A stretch of 64,000 nt of DNA from Branchiostoma floridae (Eukaryota > Chordata > Leptocardii > Amphioxiformes > Branchiostomatidae): assembly GCF_000003815.2 (NCBI RefSeq), contig NC_049983.1:24912617-24976616 (forward strand). The letters are read 5' to 3'. The notes under the pieces were generated by a model. The model saw only the letters and a program-made list of their open reading frames with translations, was not told the origin of the DNA and did not search any database. Every line of letters begins with the position of its first letter. The stretch's first letter is position 1. Positions 1 through 10,000 of the stretch are shown here, one piece after another. The position numbers and the translations under genes are program-made.

Positions 1-83
1 AAATTGCCTAAACCCTCCCTAGTTCAAATCCAAAACAAAAGTGACAAAATTCTTCCTGGTTCCAATCAAAAACTATCGGGCAG

Positions 84-189
84 CCGGCTGGAGGCGCCCA
101 TAGCCGTGGCCGTGGGGTGGGACGGGCTGGACGGCAGGGTGGCGGTCACCGACACGGACAAGTACTGCATCTTCGTCTTCAAATACTGA
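84..189 (+). CDS. 3'-terminal exon of an NHL-repeat (TRIM/NHL-like) gene, partial
   Basis: The open frame ends APIAVAV, a GRVAVTD core and CIFVFKY, then TGA at 187-189. The pattern of a hydrophobic strand, DG, VAVTD, a short gap and an aromatic VF strand is that of the last blade of an NHL beta-propeller, as in TRIM2/3-type and other NHL proteins, where the blades bind protein or RNA partners. The stretch is strongly GC-rich against its AT-rich surroundings, as coding exons are here. I place the start at the AG at 82-83, but its pyrimidine tract is poor and the reading frame is open upstream to position 4. The sequence at 1-80 recurs around 395-490, so it is more likely intron or repeat than coding. 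The gene is cut by the left edge; neither its N terminus nor its identity can be determined. Confidence 0.5.
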
Positions 190-264
190 CTTTCCATGGA
201 GAGCATGACAATACTTTGTACTTACTTTTGCTTGCTATCGTTATTGTCCCGTCTTCACTACAAT

Positions 265-316
265 CGGTGATGGCATCGACATGGACAAATATTGCATCTT
301 CGTCTTCAAATACTGA
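265..316 (+). pseudogene. Decayed duplicate of the NHL terminal exon end
   Basis: This stretch repeats the last ~50 bp of the preceding exon, including the CIFVFKY codons and the stop, followed by the same ACTGACTTTCCAT and GACAATACTTTGTA 3' sequence. The upstream part of the exon is absent or saturated with changes, and a TGA interrupts the frame near 269. A third, shorter piece of the same unit (GTCTTCACTACAATCGGTGA) recurs at about 559-586. This looks like a small tandem duplication of the 3' end of the gene. Confidence 0.6.
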
Positions 317-738
317 CTTTCCATCCATGGAATGCGTGACAATACTTTGTAATTTTGTTTGCTATTGGGCTGTTCCAAAAAATAAATGTGGAGGGGTGGA
401 AGAGGTAAAAAACCCTAAAACCCTAGTTCCAATCAAAAAAATGACGAAACCCTTCCCAGTTCCAATTCAAATTGCTAAACCTCCCTAGTTGCCAATCCAG
501 ATGCTTGAACACTATCCCGGCTTCAATCCATCCCCTCTACTGTTCAGTCAATTGTTATTATCCCGTCTTCACTACAATCGGTGACGTTTTGACGTTGCCA
601 GTCGCCGTATTCATTGTCTATTTTCTGGTTGCTGATGTGATCTCATGGCTGCCGCCAGGAAACACTGTAGATTTTTTTTCATAGACAACAAGCTGAGAAT
701 ATCATGACTTGAAAGTTCATCAGTGAAGACATTCTGGA

Positions 739-904
739 AAAGTTGACCTGTAATTTCTAACACAAAAATTGTACTTACCCAAATGTTCGACTGAACAACT
801 CCAGTCTTTGTCAAGAAATAAACAATCCACTTCTTCAGTGAAATGTTCAGTCGATAATTTGGGTAAGTCCAATTTTTACGTTGGAATATACAGTTCAACT
901 TTTC
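739..904. mobile_element. Palindromic MITE, family with AACACAAAAATTG arms (copy 1)
   Basis: The ends are inverted copies: AAAAGTTGACCTGTAATTTC at the left and the reverse complement of ATACAGTTCAACTTTT at the right. The inner arms also pair (CCAACACAAAAATTG type against CAATTTTTACGTTGG). The same arms occur at 20155-20232 and 60234-60352. No protein is encoded; the overlapping open frames are by-products of the hairpin. Confidence 0.65.
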
Positions 905-1646
905 CTGTGTATATTATCTCTTACTCAAAACGTTCTGTATACAAACGTATAAGTCTTCAAGTATAGAGCAGTGATATGAATATTGCCCTTACTAGCCAAG
1001 TATCTCCGTAAATCATGTCGATGAAATGACAAAATGAATATTGATGTACAAAGCAGTAATTACTTAACAGATATTGATTGTGTGCCATACGTAGATGGAA
1101 TTTTAAAATTGGCCAATGCCATTAATATGATACCATTAATGTTAAATCCCTATGTGCAATATGAATTTGACAATGTATATATTTCCAAGGCCAATAATGT
1201 ATGAAGCAATGTTTGACAAATACTTAATCGGAGCCATGTTTCCATTTGCCATTTGCAACGTAATGTGCCATACATGCATGCTATCACGCAACTGGTGATG
1301 ATACGTACTATTGTGACTTACTTTAATATAAGCATTGATACCAGTTAGACTATTGTCATTCCCTTACTGTACTGCTTGGAAAAGTAAACTGATTAAACAG
1401 ACAGTAGCATATATGCCATAGGTTGATACCTTTTAGTAGAGTTTTACGTACGTAGTACCGTCGCAAAGAAGCACTGTTCTTATCTTCCTACCAATATTTT
1501 TTGGGAAACATTGACATAATTATTAGAACATTAAACAGCACAGTTTGATGACAGTTGCAGAGGTGGCTGATAAGTTGACGAGGAAGCCCGCCCATAAGAA
1601 AACGTAGCGATATCTGTATGTCAGTCTCTCTCTCTCTCTCTCTCTC

Positions 1647-2180
1647 TTAAATGGGGCATTCCACTCCACACGGGAGTGTTATTTTCCGATAGATATTCAT
1701 TTTAGGAAGTGATAACTGCATACGACTTCACATTATACGATAGAGTACCCAGTTGCTCCGCATGCCTCAAAAGCATTCAGTCTTCTACTAAACTCCCCAA
1801 GTACCCTCTAATTGAATAAACCCTATGGCTGAATACAATGCAGAACTTTTAGGTAAGGTTACCAAACTAATTTCAGGCTCGCTAACAAATTTCGTATTGT
1901 TCTTGTATTCTTTGCTATCTTAAGAGAAATTTGCCTTCTCAGTGTGTTCAGCGTACCTCATTTATTCCGAAAATATGTACGATAAACAAAGTGTCTATGC
2001 GTATAGGGAATGCATGGGTAGGGTCTGCATGGGTTTAGTGAGCGTCATTATTGTTTTATAAAACACACATCACGTAATTCACCCCAAGGTGAATTCCACA
2101 AAATTCGGCTGATTGTGTATTCATTGACACATTATTTATTGGAAAACAAGACTCCCTTCTGGAGTGGAATGCCCCTTTAA
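1647..2180. mobile_element. TTAA-flanked MITE (piggyBac-type target site)
   Basis: Left end: TTAA followed by ATGGGGCATTCCACTCCACA. Right end: TGGAGTGGAATGCCCCT followed by TTAA. The inverted repeats continue inward (CGGGAGTGTTATTTTCC against GGAAAACAAGACTCCC). TTAA target duplication is characteristic of the piggyBac superfamily. The ~526-bp interior holds no transposase, so this is a non-autonomous element. Confidence 0.7.
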
Positions 2181-2310
2181 GGGAGACAAAAGAACAATTT
2201 CTATCCTTCGATTTGATTCGTACCCTCATTATATCGGCTCTAAATACGTACTAGAATAGCATTATCAATCAATGTAACATTTATGTATCCCAACCTTCCT
2301 GACAAAACAG

Positions 2311-2443
2311 TAACGTTGAGAAAGGCGGTAATGGCGACTATAGGATACCCACGTTTCACCTCGGTTAAGATCTAAGCACGTCGAGAAAGTGGTTAATGCA
2401 ACTATAGGATATGCGTCTTTCACACTCATTAAGATCTAAGTGC
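2311..2443. repeat. Two-copy tandem repeat, unit about 70 bp
   Basis: The series GAGAAAG, GGTAATG-like, ACTATAGGATA, TTTCAC and TTAAGATCTAAG occurs twice in direct orientation with moderate divergence. No coding potential. Confidence 0.6.
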
Positions 2444-3640
2444 TGATGACTCACGACGTTACTCTGCTCCAATGTGCAGTGTTATTATGTTAAGTCGCCC
2501 TGTGGTTTGTGTGGGGTGATTCCCGATATCGTGATTCATTCCTCCCGTACTGCAGCTTAACGAACCTCTCCATCATCTGTCAGGGCTGTTCAACAATTCC
2601 CCTCGTCACTACACAGGGCTCGAAATATTTATTTTTGGAATTAGGTGCACTGGATCACCAAACCCTAAAAAATTGGGTGCAGCAGAAAATGGTGCACCAC
2701 ATACAGTTTTGGAGCGTCAAAAATTTCGATGAACCCAAATTCCAACTTCAAATGCTTAAACAAGTATTATGGCAGACTTTCTATTATCTTTCCGACATTT
2801 CTTTGTAAAGAATATGGTTGGTACTTTGATATCTTTACATACGTAACGTCAAACCTTAACGTTAAACGTTAACGTTAAACCTACACCCACAGAACAAAAT
2901 GGGTTCACAGAACCAATTTTGTGGGCACCAGCAGGGTGCACATGCACTCAGTATTTCGAGCCCTTCTGCATTAGGCCGCTCGGGCACAGCTGGCTTATTC
3001 AGGCCAATCAAATGGTTAGGCTGAATCAACGGCCGCTGTGGTCTCATTCATGAGTTGATTTTCTGTACGCCACGCGCCTAGTGAAGAGCGGAACGTTAAT
3101 AAGGGCAAGCGGTGGCGCTGTGGGGAGGTAAGTTGTAAAATCATTCAAGCAACTAGCGTTCTAGTTAGCTGACCTTTATTTCTGATGAATGGTTTGAATA
3201 TCCACTCATAAGGTTTTTTTTCGACAAATTGGACGCTAGTTGCAAGGGACAGAGTCCTGTAAAGGACTGACATACCGCGAAGTAGATTGATGGAATGCAA
3301 AACCTGTAATTAGTTGAGCTGTGTTTGAAAAAAAAAACGATTCTTTTGGGACAGTAAGTAGCCTTCTATTGTCCTGGAAACAGTCTCAGTCTCACTGTCT
3401 TCTTTATATAGAGAGGCAATCATATCAAGACTGACTTGTTAATGAGAAAATATAAAATGTGAAGTCTAAATCGACTTCGAAACAGTACATCGTGGATTCA
3501 ATGAAAGGATGGAATAGTACTACATGCAAGTAAGTACTCTGCCGGGATTGCAATAACAACTAAGATTTTCTTCTTCTAAGATTTTGAATAGATACAGTAT
3601 TCTGTCTACATGCAGGTCGTAAGTAGCTGGGCTACTATCT
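2444..3640. other. Intergenic DNA with a repeat-like GTGCACC segment
   Basis: Around 2630-2960 lie paired fragments containing GGTGCACTGG, GGTGCACCAC and GGGTGCACATGC beside TCGAAATATT and its inverse AATATTTCGA-like end. They resemble the GTGCACCTAATTTTTT repeat at 16580-16930. A cluster of TAACGTTAAACGTTAACGTT lies at about 2858-2878. I see no convincing exon. Confidence 0.4.
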
Positions 3641-4770
3641 TTGTATAAAGAATAGTTATCTCAGAAAGAAAACATTTTCTTGGCCCCAGGATACCGTGTG
3701 TGCGTGTGTGTGTAGAGGAGGGGCTATTCCAATAATGAATGTTCTTATCAGCACCAAGGACAGCACCAATGGAGCACGGCGAGGCCGAAGTTCGGGGCAT
3801 TCATAGCACAAAGAAATGAGCATTAAAAGTACACCGATATGTCTTGAGACATTTAGATCCGATCTTTTGTGGTTCTAACCAGATAGGTTGATGGATTTAA
3901 GTGCTCCAGGACCAATTTCATCGATCAGAATATCAGATATCTTTGATGTAATTTACAGATGGACAACAAATCAGATTAAACAGACCGATGGTCGACATAA
4001 GCATCGTTGACCATAGGGCTACTGATAGGCTCAAATAAAGCGTCTTATCTTAGGATGACAACAATTTCTTGACCCTAATACTCATTGGGGGGGGGGGGTG
4101 TCTACGATCTTGAATATCCACATAAGCAACATTAAAAGCCTCTACGTATGGTTCACGGCAAAGTCGAAACTTTGTACTCAGAATCACCGAACATTGAAAA
4201 CCACAAGTAAACGTCTTGAAACATGCCCTAACCGAGTGAGGGTCTGACCAGTTAGACAGATAAAGTTAAGTGCTCCAGGACCTTTTGTTTATCAGAACTG
4301 ACGGATATCTGTGATATAATTTAGAGATGGGCAACAAACCAGATTAAAGAGACCGATGGACGACATAAGCAACATGGATCGCTGACCATAGGGCTACTGG
4401 TAGGCTCAAATAAAGCGTCTTATCTCAGGATGACAACAATTTCGTGACCTTAATACTCATTTTTTTGGGGGGGGGGGGTGTCTCTGATCTTGAATATCCA
4501 CATATCCACATCAGCAACAAGGAAAACATCTACATATGGTCCACGGCAAAGTGGAAACTTTGTACTCAGAATCACCGCACATTGAAAACCACAGCTAAAT
4601 GCCTTGAAAATGTCCTAACCGAGTGAGGGTCTGACCGGGCAGGTAGAAGGAATTAATTGCTCCAGGAGCTTTTGTTTATCAGAACTGACGGACATCTGTG
4701 ATATAATTTACACAGGATGGACAGCAAACCAGATTAAACAGACCAATGGAAGACATAAATCACATTACGT
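3640..4770. repeat. Tandem array of three ~370-390 bp units
   Basis: Landmarks recur in order in each unit: GTGCTCCAGGA (about 3901, 4270, 4658), CAGAT(A/T)TCTTTGATGTAAT-like, a GACCGATGG and GACATAAG pair, CATAGGGCTACTG, AAAGCGTCTTATCT and GATGACAACAATTTC. Units 2 and 3 begin with a poly-G run after ACTCAT. The units differ by scattered substitutions and small indels, so the array is old. The reading frames within it are not conserved between units. Confidence 0.8.
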
Positions 4771-5391
4771 GTTATGGAACTCAAAGGTCAGCCTCTCTGA
4801 CCTCTATGATATGATTATTCCTGGGGCAAACGTTAACGATACAGGTCATATGCCATATTGTTATTGATATCAAATATTAAACAATTGATTAAATACTGAG
4901 CTAGCTTTACATGTAGATGCAAACTAGTTCCTGATAGTTTGGCTTCCTCATTTCCCTTTCACCATTAATTTAAATATTTTGATTTTCCTACTGAAGAATA
5001 TGATAATAGTAATTGGCCTACTTTCTAAGGGGTTGATACAATCTTCATTTTGCTGTTGCTAACGTAATTGATATATTAATTATTCACGGCATTTTACCAA
5101 TTTTTCAATTTCGAGTATAACATTATATGGTTTGAGCCTGGACGGAGATCCAGAAACATACACACTTGTCCTGTTCCGTAGCTTATTCACTTAATGAATG
5201 TTGCTATTCACATTCATCAAAGTAAAAAGAGAAGTGAGATTATGCGAATAACGTGTAACGCGGACACCTCTTGTTCCCCTCGAATGTGGAAGTTTTTCAA
5301 TGCCACAGGAAAGATTGAACGGGTTGGGTCAGACGCAATCAGTGAACAAATGACCTTCACGACAACGACCTGTATTGTCTTACTTGTTTGT
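4771..5391. other. Intergenic AT-rich DNA
   Basis: I see nothing gene-like. The open frame from 5194 runs directly into the LINE tail and has no splice or start context. Confidence 0.4.
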
Positions 5392-6120
5392 TTATTTTAT
5401 TTTATTTGTTTATTTTTATTTATCCAGGGGTACATGTCGCCTGACCGGCGTTTTTCAAAGATCCCTGGGGGGAAACCCCGTACATACATAACAATAAATG
5501 ATAACAGTTTAAAATCAAATACATGGTGACTCAGCAAGAATCGGCAAATGATAACGCAATTTAACTAAGACAAAATAAGGCAAATCAATTGTGCACATTA
5601 ATCCTAATACAACTCGAAATCATAAATGAAATCAAATAAGTAATGGAATTTGCATACCAATGTGAACAGAAAAACAAAGACGTGACAGATTACATATCAG
5701 ATCATGTGGTATTCTGTTGTGTAGATGGTTTTGAAAGTAGAGATGGATGATGCTGTTCTTAAGTGTGCAGGTAGCGAGTTCCACAGAGCTGCACCGGAAA
5801 ACGAGAGAGACTTCTTCTTGTACTGTAACCGTGTTCTTGGTAGTTGAAGCCCCCCCCCCCCCCCCCCCCCCTGTGTACTGTGCCGGGTGTGGTGTGAATG
5901 TGTGTCAGCAGATGTAGTGAACAAATGTGATATGTGTGGAGGAAACATACCGTTGAGAGCCTTGAACATGAAAACAGCTTTAGCTCTTCTGTGGTGCTGT
6001 GCTACAGGGGTCCAGCCGAGTAAGTTCAAGACAGTTTCCCGAGACGTGTAGTGGTCGCACCCTAATATTACCCTGCCCGCCCTATGTTGTAACTTTTGGA
6101 GTTTGTCGATGGCCCCTTTA
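5392..6120 (-). mobile_element. 3' end of a CR1/L2-like non-LTR retrotransposon (LINE), 5'-truncated
   Basis: Read on the minus strand from about 6120, the frame encodes the C-terminal part of a LINE reverse transcriptase ORF2: IDKLQKLQHRAGRVILG, then LNLLGWTPV, RRAKAVFMFKALNG, a Ser/His linker, SLSFSGAALWNSLPAHLR and SISTFK. These are the hallmark C-terminal motifs of CR1/L2-clade ORF2 proteins. The frame opens into truncated sequence and stops near 5697; a 3' UTR and an ATAAA-rich tail (5380-5425 on the plus strand, TTTATTTTATTT-like) follow. A homopolymeric run of about 22 C on the plus strand (5850-5871) sits inside the coding part and adds a glycine tract, which suggests slippage after insertion. 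The copy is dead by truncation. Confidence 0.75.
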
Positions 6121-6559
6121 CAACTGGTTTTTGGAGAAACTCAGAAAATGAATCATACTGGATTCGTAATTCCTGGCCCTAATCAAGTGTTCTTGCTGTT
6201 TTGTATCGGTGAAAGTTTATTTGTAACGTCAAAAAAAATAGAGCGCGATAATTAGTAAAAGTCTTGTATGATAACCTAAGAAATAACGTTAACTCACAAC
6301 CGTTGAACATCATCAGATAGCATGACCCATGCAAGATCCCTTCTTATGGATCTATATTAAGCCAACGAAAATTGACATATATGACCAAAAACAAGAAATT
6401 GTCTGAAAAGTGCCACCTCCCCCGACTATTCCATTCGAAATTTTTTGGGGAGGAGAATTTTTGCTAACTTCTTATCATAAATCTTTTTGTTTAAAAATGG
6501 AATGGTTCAACGCTCCTTCTCGCTTTATCAATTAGTTTTACAAATGTTTCTGATATAAC
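6121..6559. other. Intergenic DNA upstream of the FGD promoter
   Basis: AT-rich sequence with no exon-like open frame or recognisable repeat beyond the LINE edge. Confidence 0.4.
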
Positions 6560-6976
6560 GCGCTTTATTTGATGATTTTTGTTGAAAGCGAAATTGGCGC
6601 GCACCCATCATCCTTAGCGCGCAGCCAGCATTATTAGAAACCACAACTTCCGGGTTGCGGGAGGAAGTGACAATTTTCCGTGTTCTCCAAACAACAAAGC
6701 TTACTCATCCCGTCTCTGTCGGGCCGGTTTCCGCGAACCGCCACCTTTACTGCAGCTCCATGTCCATATGAAGACGTTATTGGCTTGCAGGAAGAGCCCG
6801 AAATGCGGTGTTTGCGCAAGCGAGTAGCCCTGAGTCACACGGTTTGCGGGTTGCAATGATTGTCTGATGTTCGCCACACGTTTGAATGGACAGGGCGAGA
6901 TGTTCGGCCCACAGGGCACCAGGACCAGGGTTGTTGTTTCTTTGTCTTGGGACTAAGCTCCGAGCTAAATAAGGAC
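6560..6976 (+). promoter_or_regulatory. Candidate promoter and 5' UTR of the FGD-family gene
   Basis: GC and CpG content rises sharply. An E2F-like TTGGCGCGC lies at about 6594-6602, GCGCGC at about 6617, and a pair of ETS-type sites (ACTTCCGG near 6646 and GGAAGTG near 6663). This is typical of TATA-less animal housekeeping promoters. The region runs into the first coding exon. An in-frame TAA at 6953-6955 precedes the ATG at 6977, supporting that ATG as the start. The transcription start is not determined. The minus-strand open frames here are shadows of the GC-rich sequence. Confidence 0.5.
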
Positions 6977-7007
6977 ATGTCGTCGGACATGGGACCAGAG
7001 GCGAAAG
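6977..7007 (+). CDS. FGD exon 1 (start codon exon)
   Basis: The ATG follows an in-frame TAA at 6953 and has G at -3. It encodes [10 protein letters not shown] and leaves one base before the donor G|GTGAGT. That phase matches the acceptor at 18350 exactly, restoring a GTG codon and an open frame. The 31-bp coding part sits at the end of a GC-rich promoter-like block. A match of phase and sequence context, not homology, is the evidence. Confidence 0.55.
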
Positions 7008-10000
7008 GTGAGTTCTAATATTGGGTGACCACAAACCGTTGTAAATATAACGGGACTTACGCTGCGATCTATAAAAAAGTATAAGTATTACACCCCACCT
7101 AACGTCAACATTATCCTAACCCTAGATGTGGCTAAAACTACAATTATTCAAGAGGTGTGAACAGTCGAGACCGGATGTTTCTGAACAATGAAGTTCTTTT
7201 TTTTTAAATTCACAATCTAAATTATAATGCTTTAGATATAACGTTACATCTAGTACGATCTAGTAAAATGGATAATGCAGATAAAATTTGATAACCCGTT
7301 TTGCAATTGAAATCATAAACGCATTATTTATAACGTTATATGTGCATTTCAGTGACAAGGAGATAAGAAATATGTATCAAACTATGTACCTGAATACCTA
7401 TATAGAATAGAAATTATGATAAAAACTTAATGAGATGGCAAATAAACCGGGTAAATGGTTCAAGTTTGGGTAATTTTTGCAGGGAAAAGAATGAATAAAC
7501 GAATGAATGAAACTACAAGAAAGGCCCACAACCCCTCCCTCTACTGCTATCCTCCGTTTTCTACCCCTCCTTTTTTTTTCATACCACCTAAATCCATCCC
7601 CCCTTCCTCTATTTTATCCCCCCTCCCCCTGTCTTGCTCCAGACACCCCCTCAGTCCCTTTCCCGGCCCATTGCACATAATTAGCAGCCAGAACTGCCAT
7701 CCACAGCAGTGATGGATCCCATGGCCTCCACTCAAGGCCAGCTGTATATATTACATACTGCATGATTCATCCATGTCCCATATAGCTGCCTGTATGGAAA
7801 TATACACCTACATGTAGGACTGGCAGGGGGTCTGCTAGGGGTTCCTTACCGTCAATCTGGTTCCTGTATGATTTTAGCCTCCACCAGATCTTCATACAGG
7901 GGAACAGAGATCATTGAATTTGGCAAAAAAAATTGACAAATTGGCCAAGGGATTGAAAGGTAAATATTTCCCCTCTGGCCGGCCAAACCCTATTAGATAT
8001 GGTGGCAATTTATTTTCTATATAATAACTGAACTGATAATAACCAGCATAGTTGGTCTGGTAGAGACTCTATAGAGTGATCAGGACTGGAAGTAATTCCT
8101 GTTTTCCGCTATATGTGACTTGGACTCCAGTTGGAGTACAAATTGTGTTATTAAGCCTGGGCCTGTATTCTGTCACCTTAATGGCATTGATATTTAATTT
8201 GCTTCCTTGTTATTTTGTGCAATCTAAAAATAGTTCCCGGTATGACTAGTAATTTTTTATTGATGGCAACGTAGGAAATGAAGATGCACATGAAAGAGAC
8301 TTGACTCTAGTTTCAATATACATAATCATTCATACATCATAGTGATAACTACCAACCTGCAACCAGCTTTTTACATTTGAACACTTGAATATGCCACATC
8401 AATGGTAGAAAATGTGGCAAATTATAATTTTGTGGACCCTTAAAAAATTAAAAGCAGATAACTACTTACTAAGCAGTATCAGATTCTGTGTCGTTATGAC
8501 TCACTGACTCATTTTGTAAAATTCTAGCATTTTAATGCAATTCTAGCTGAAGAATTTTAGTTGCAAAAAAAAATCATCTTTTATTTGCAGGGAAAAACTC
8601 ATTTGGAGGAAAAAAAAAACTAATTTTTTAGAACCCCCTTCCTGCCCTCCTACCATGCCACTCATGATTATTCCCCTCACACCCAGTTTTATCAGCACAG
8701 CTTGCGCCCCTGTGTCATCAATAGTACCCAGCTACAGGTTCTCTCTGGTATTGGATAGGTCCATAAATTCAGGCATGGCACAGCCTGATACTCAGTACAC
8801 ACACAGAATGGGAGGGGGGAATCTCCAAGCAGATGTAGAAGGACCAAATAATTTCTCAATGACTAAAGCTCAATTTTATCAAAATGTACAGTCATGTAAA
8901 ATGACAAGAAGTGTTTCAAGCTCCCAATCCCATATTTTGTTGAACTATGGGGAGGGCAGTTTGTTTGTTTTTAAAGTGGGAGGGGTACCTTAAACACAGT
9001 TGTACCTTGTACCTAATCGTACTAGTTTCCGGGGTCAATAGGGTATTCACTGTTGTATTTGCTCTAGACTAAGTATGCATGAGGGTGTGTATGAACGATG
9101 GTATTAGATATGAAAACAAACTATAATATCAGAATAATAAGGTATGAATAAGGTTGAATAAATCAGGAAACCTTGAATACATATTGTACAAAATTATAGG
9201 ATATAAGGGGCTCAGGTCCTCAGGTTGGGCCTTAGGGTAGAATTATTTTATCCTTCAGTTCCCCTGGATACTTTTTTTTAATCGTGAGTTGACCCTGATC
9301 TTATAATTACAGCCAGGCTGAAAATTGCTGATACAATCTGCATAAGTAAATAATCCAGCCAATTTCATGCAGCTCGTAATTAATGCCATTTTGACTCTGA
9401 CATGTACTGTTGATGGTATAGATAACTGCATGTTGAAATTTAGAAAAATAGAAATACAGTACAGTCAGATTTCAAAGACTTTGTTTTCTTATCTTCTAAA
9501 TGGACATTTGTGTTTCTGTAATAATTAGGCCTTCAAGTTCAAAGCTGTTCTATAAAACACTAGCATTGAAGGCACACAGTGGCAATGAACATTGTTTGAA
9601 AATCAAAATAAGTACATCACACTCAACCCCACAGTGAATGCTTTTTATTGTCAGACTTAGAATAAAAATAAATGTGTACTTTCACATCTTGCTACTAGTA
9701 GTTTATATGCTGCCTTGGATATGAATATAATTATTGGCATGTTTGTCTGGGTCACAGTTGTGTGATTACACCTACACATTTACTGAAATATTCATTTTTC
9801 TAATCATGGCTAAAAATAACCACCTGCCATCTCCTGCAGTGCAATTGGCACATGAAAAATTATTGAGGAAAAAATAAAAAAGCAACTTGCAATTTGGCAA
9901 TAGTCAAAACACTAAAAACTAATAAAACTTGTTGGCTTAAGTACTTATATATGGCCTCTATCGGTCAATATTGACGATGATAAAATCCTAATTGACATCA

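Larger units (their letters stand above)
1..600. repeat. Imperfect tandem repeat around the NHL terminal exon
   Basis: Two blocks alternate. A 'CCCTAGTTCCAATC'-type block lies at 1-80 and about 405-500. A 'CCCGTCTTCACTACAATCGGTGA' type block (given here as the shared core CTTCACTACAATCGGTGA) lies at about 250-272 and 563-584. Together they indicate a ~300-400 bp unit duplicated two to three times with loss of coding capacity. Confidence 0.55.
190..1646. other. Intergenic DNA downstream of the NHL gene
   Basis: Apart from the NHL duplicate, the MITE at 739-904 and a CT microsatellite at about 1622-1646, I see AT-rich unique-looking sequence with no exon-like open frame, no splice-site pair and no RNA-gene fold that I can support. 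Confidence 0.5.

Noticed and set aside
6634-7034. Minus-strand open frames over the FGD promoter
   Set aside because: CpG-rich sequence lowers stop density on all frames; no splice or start support.
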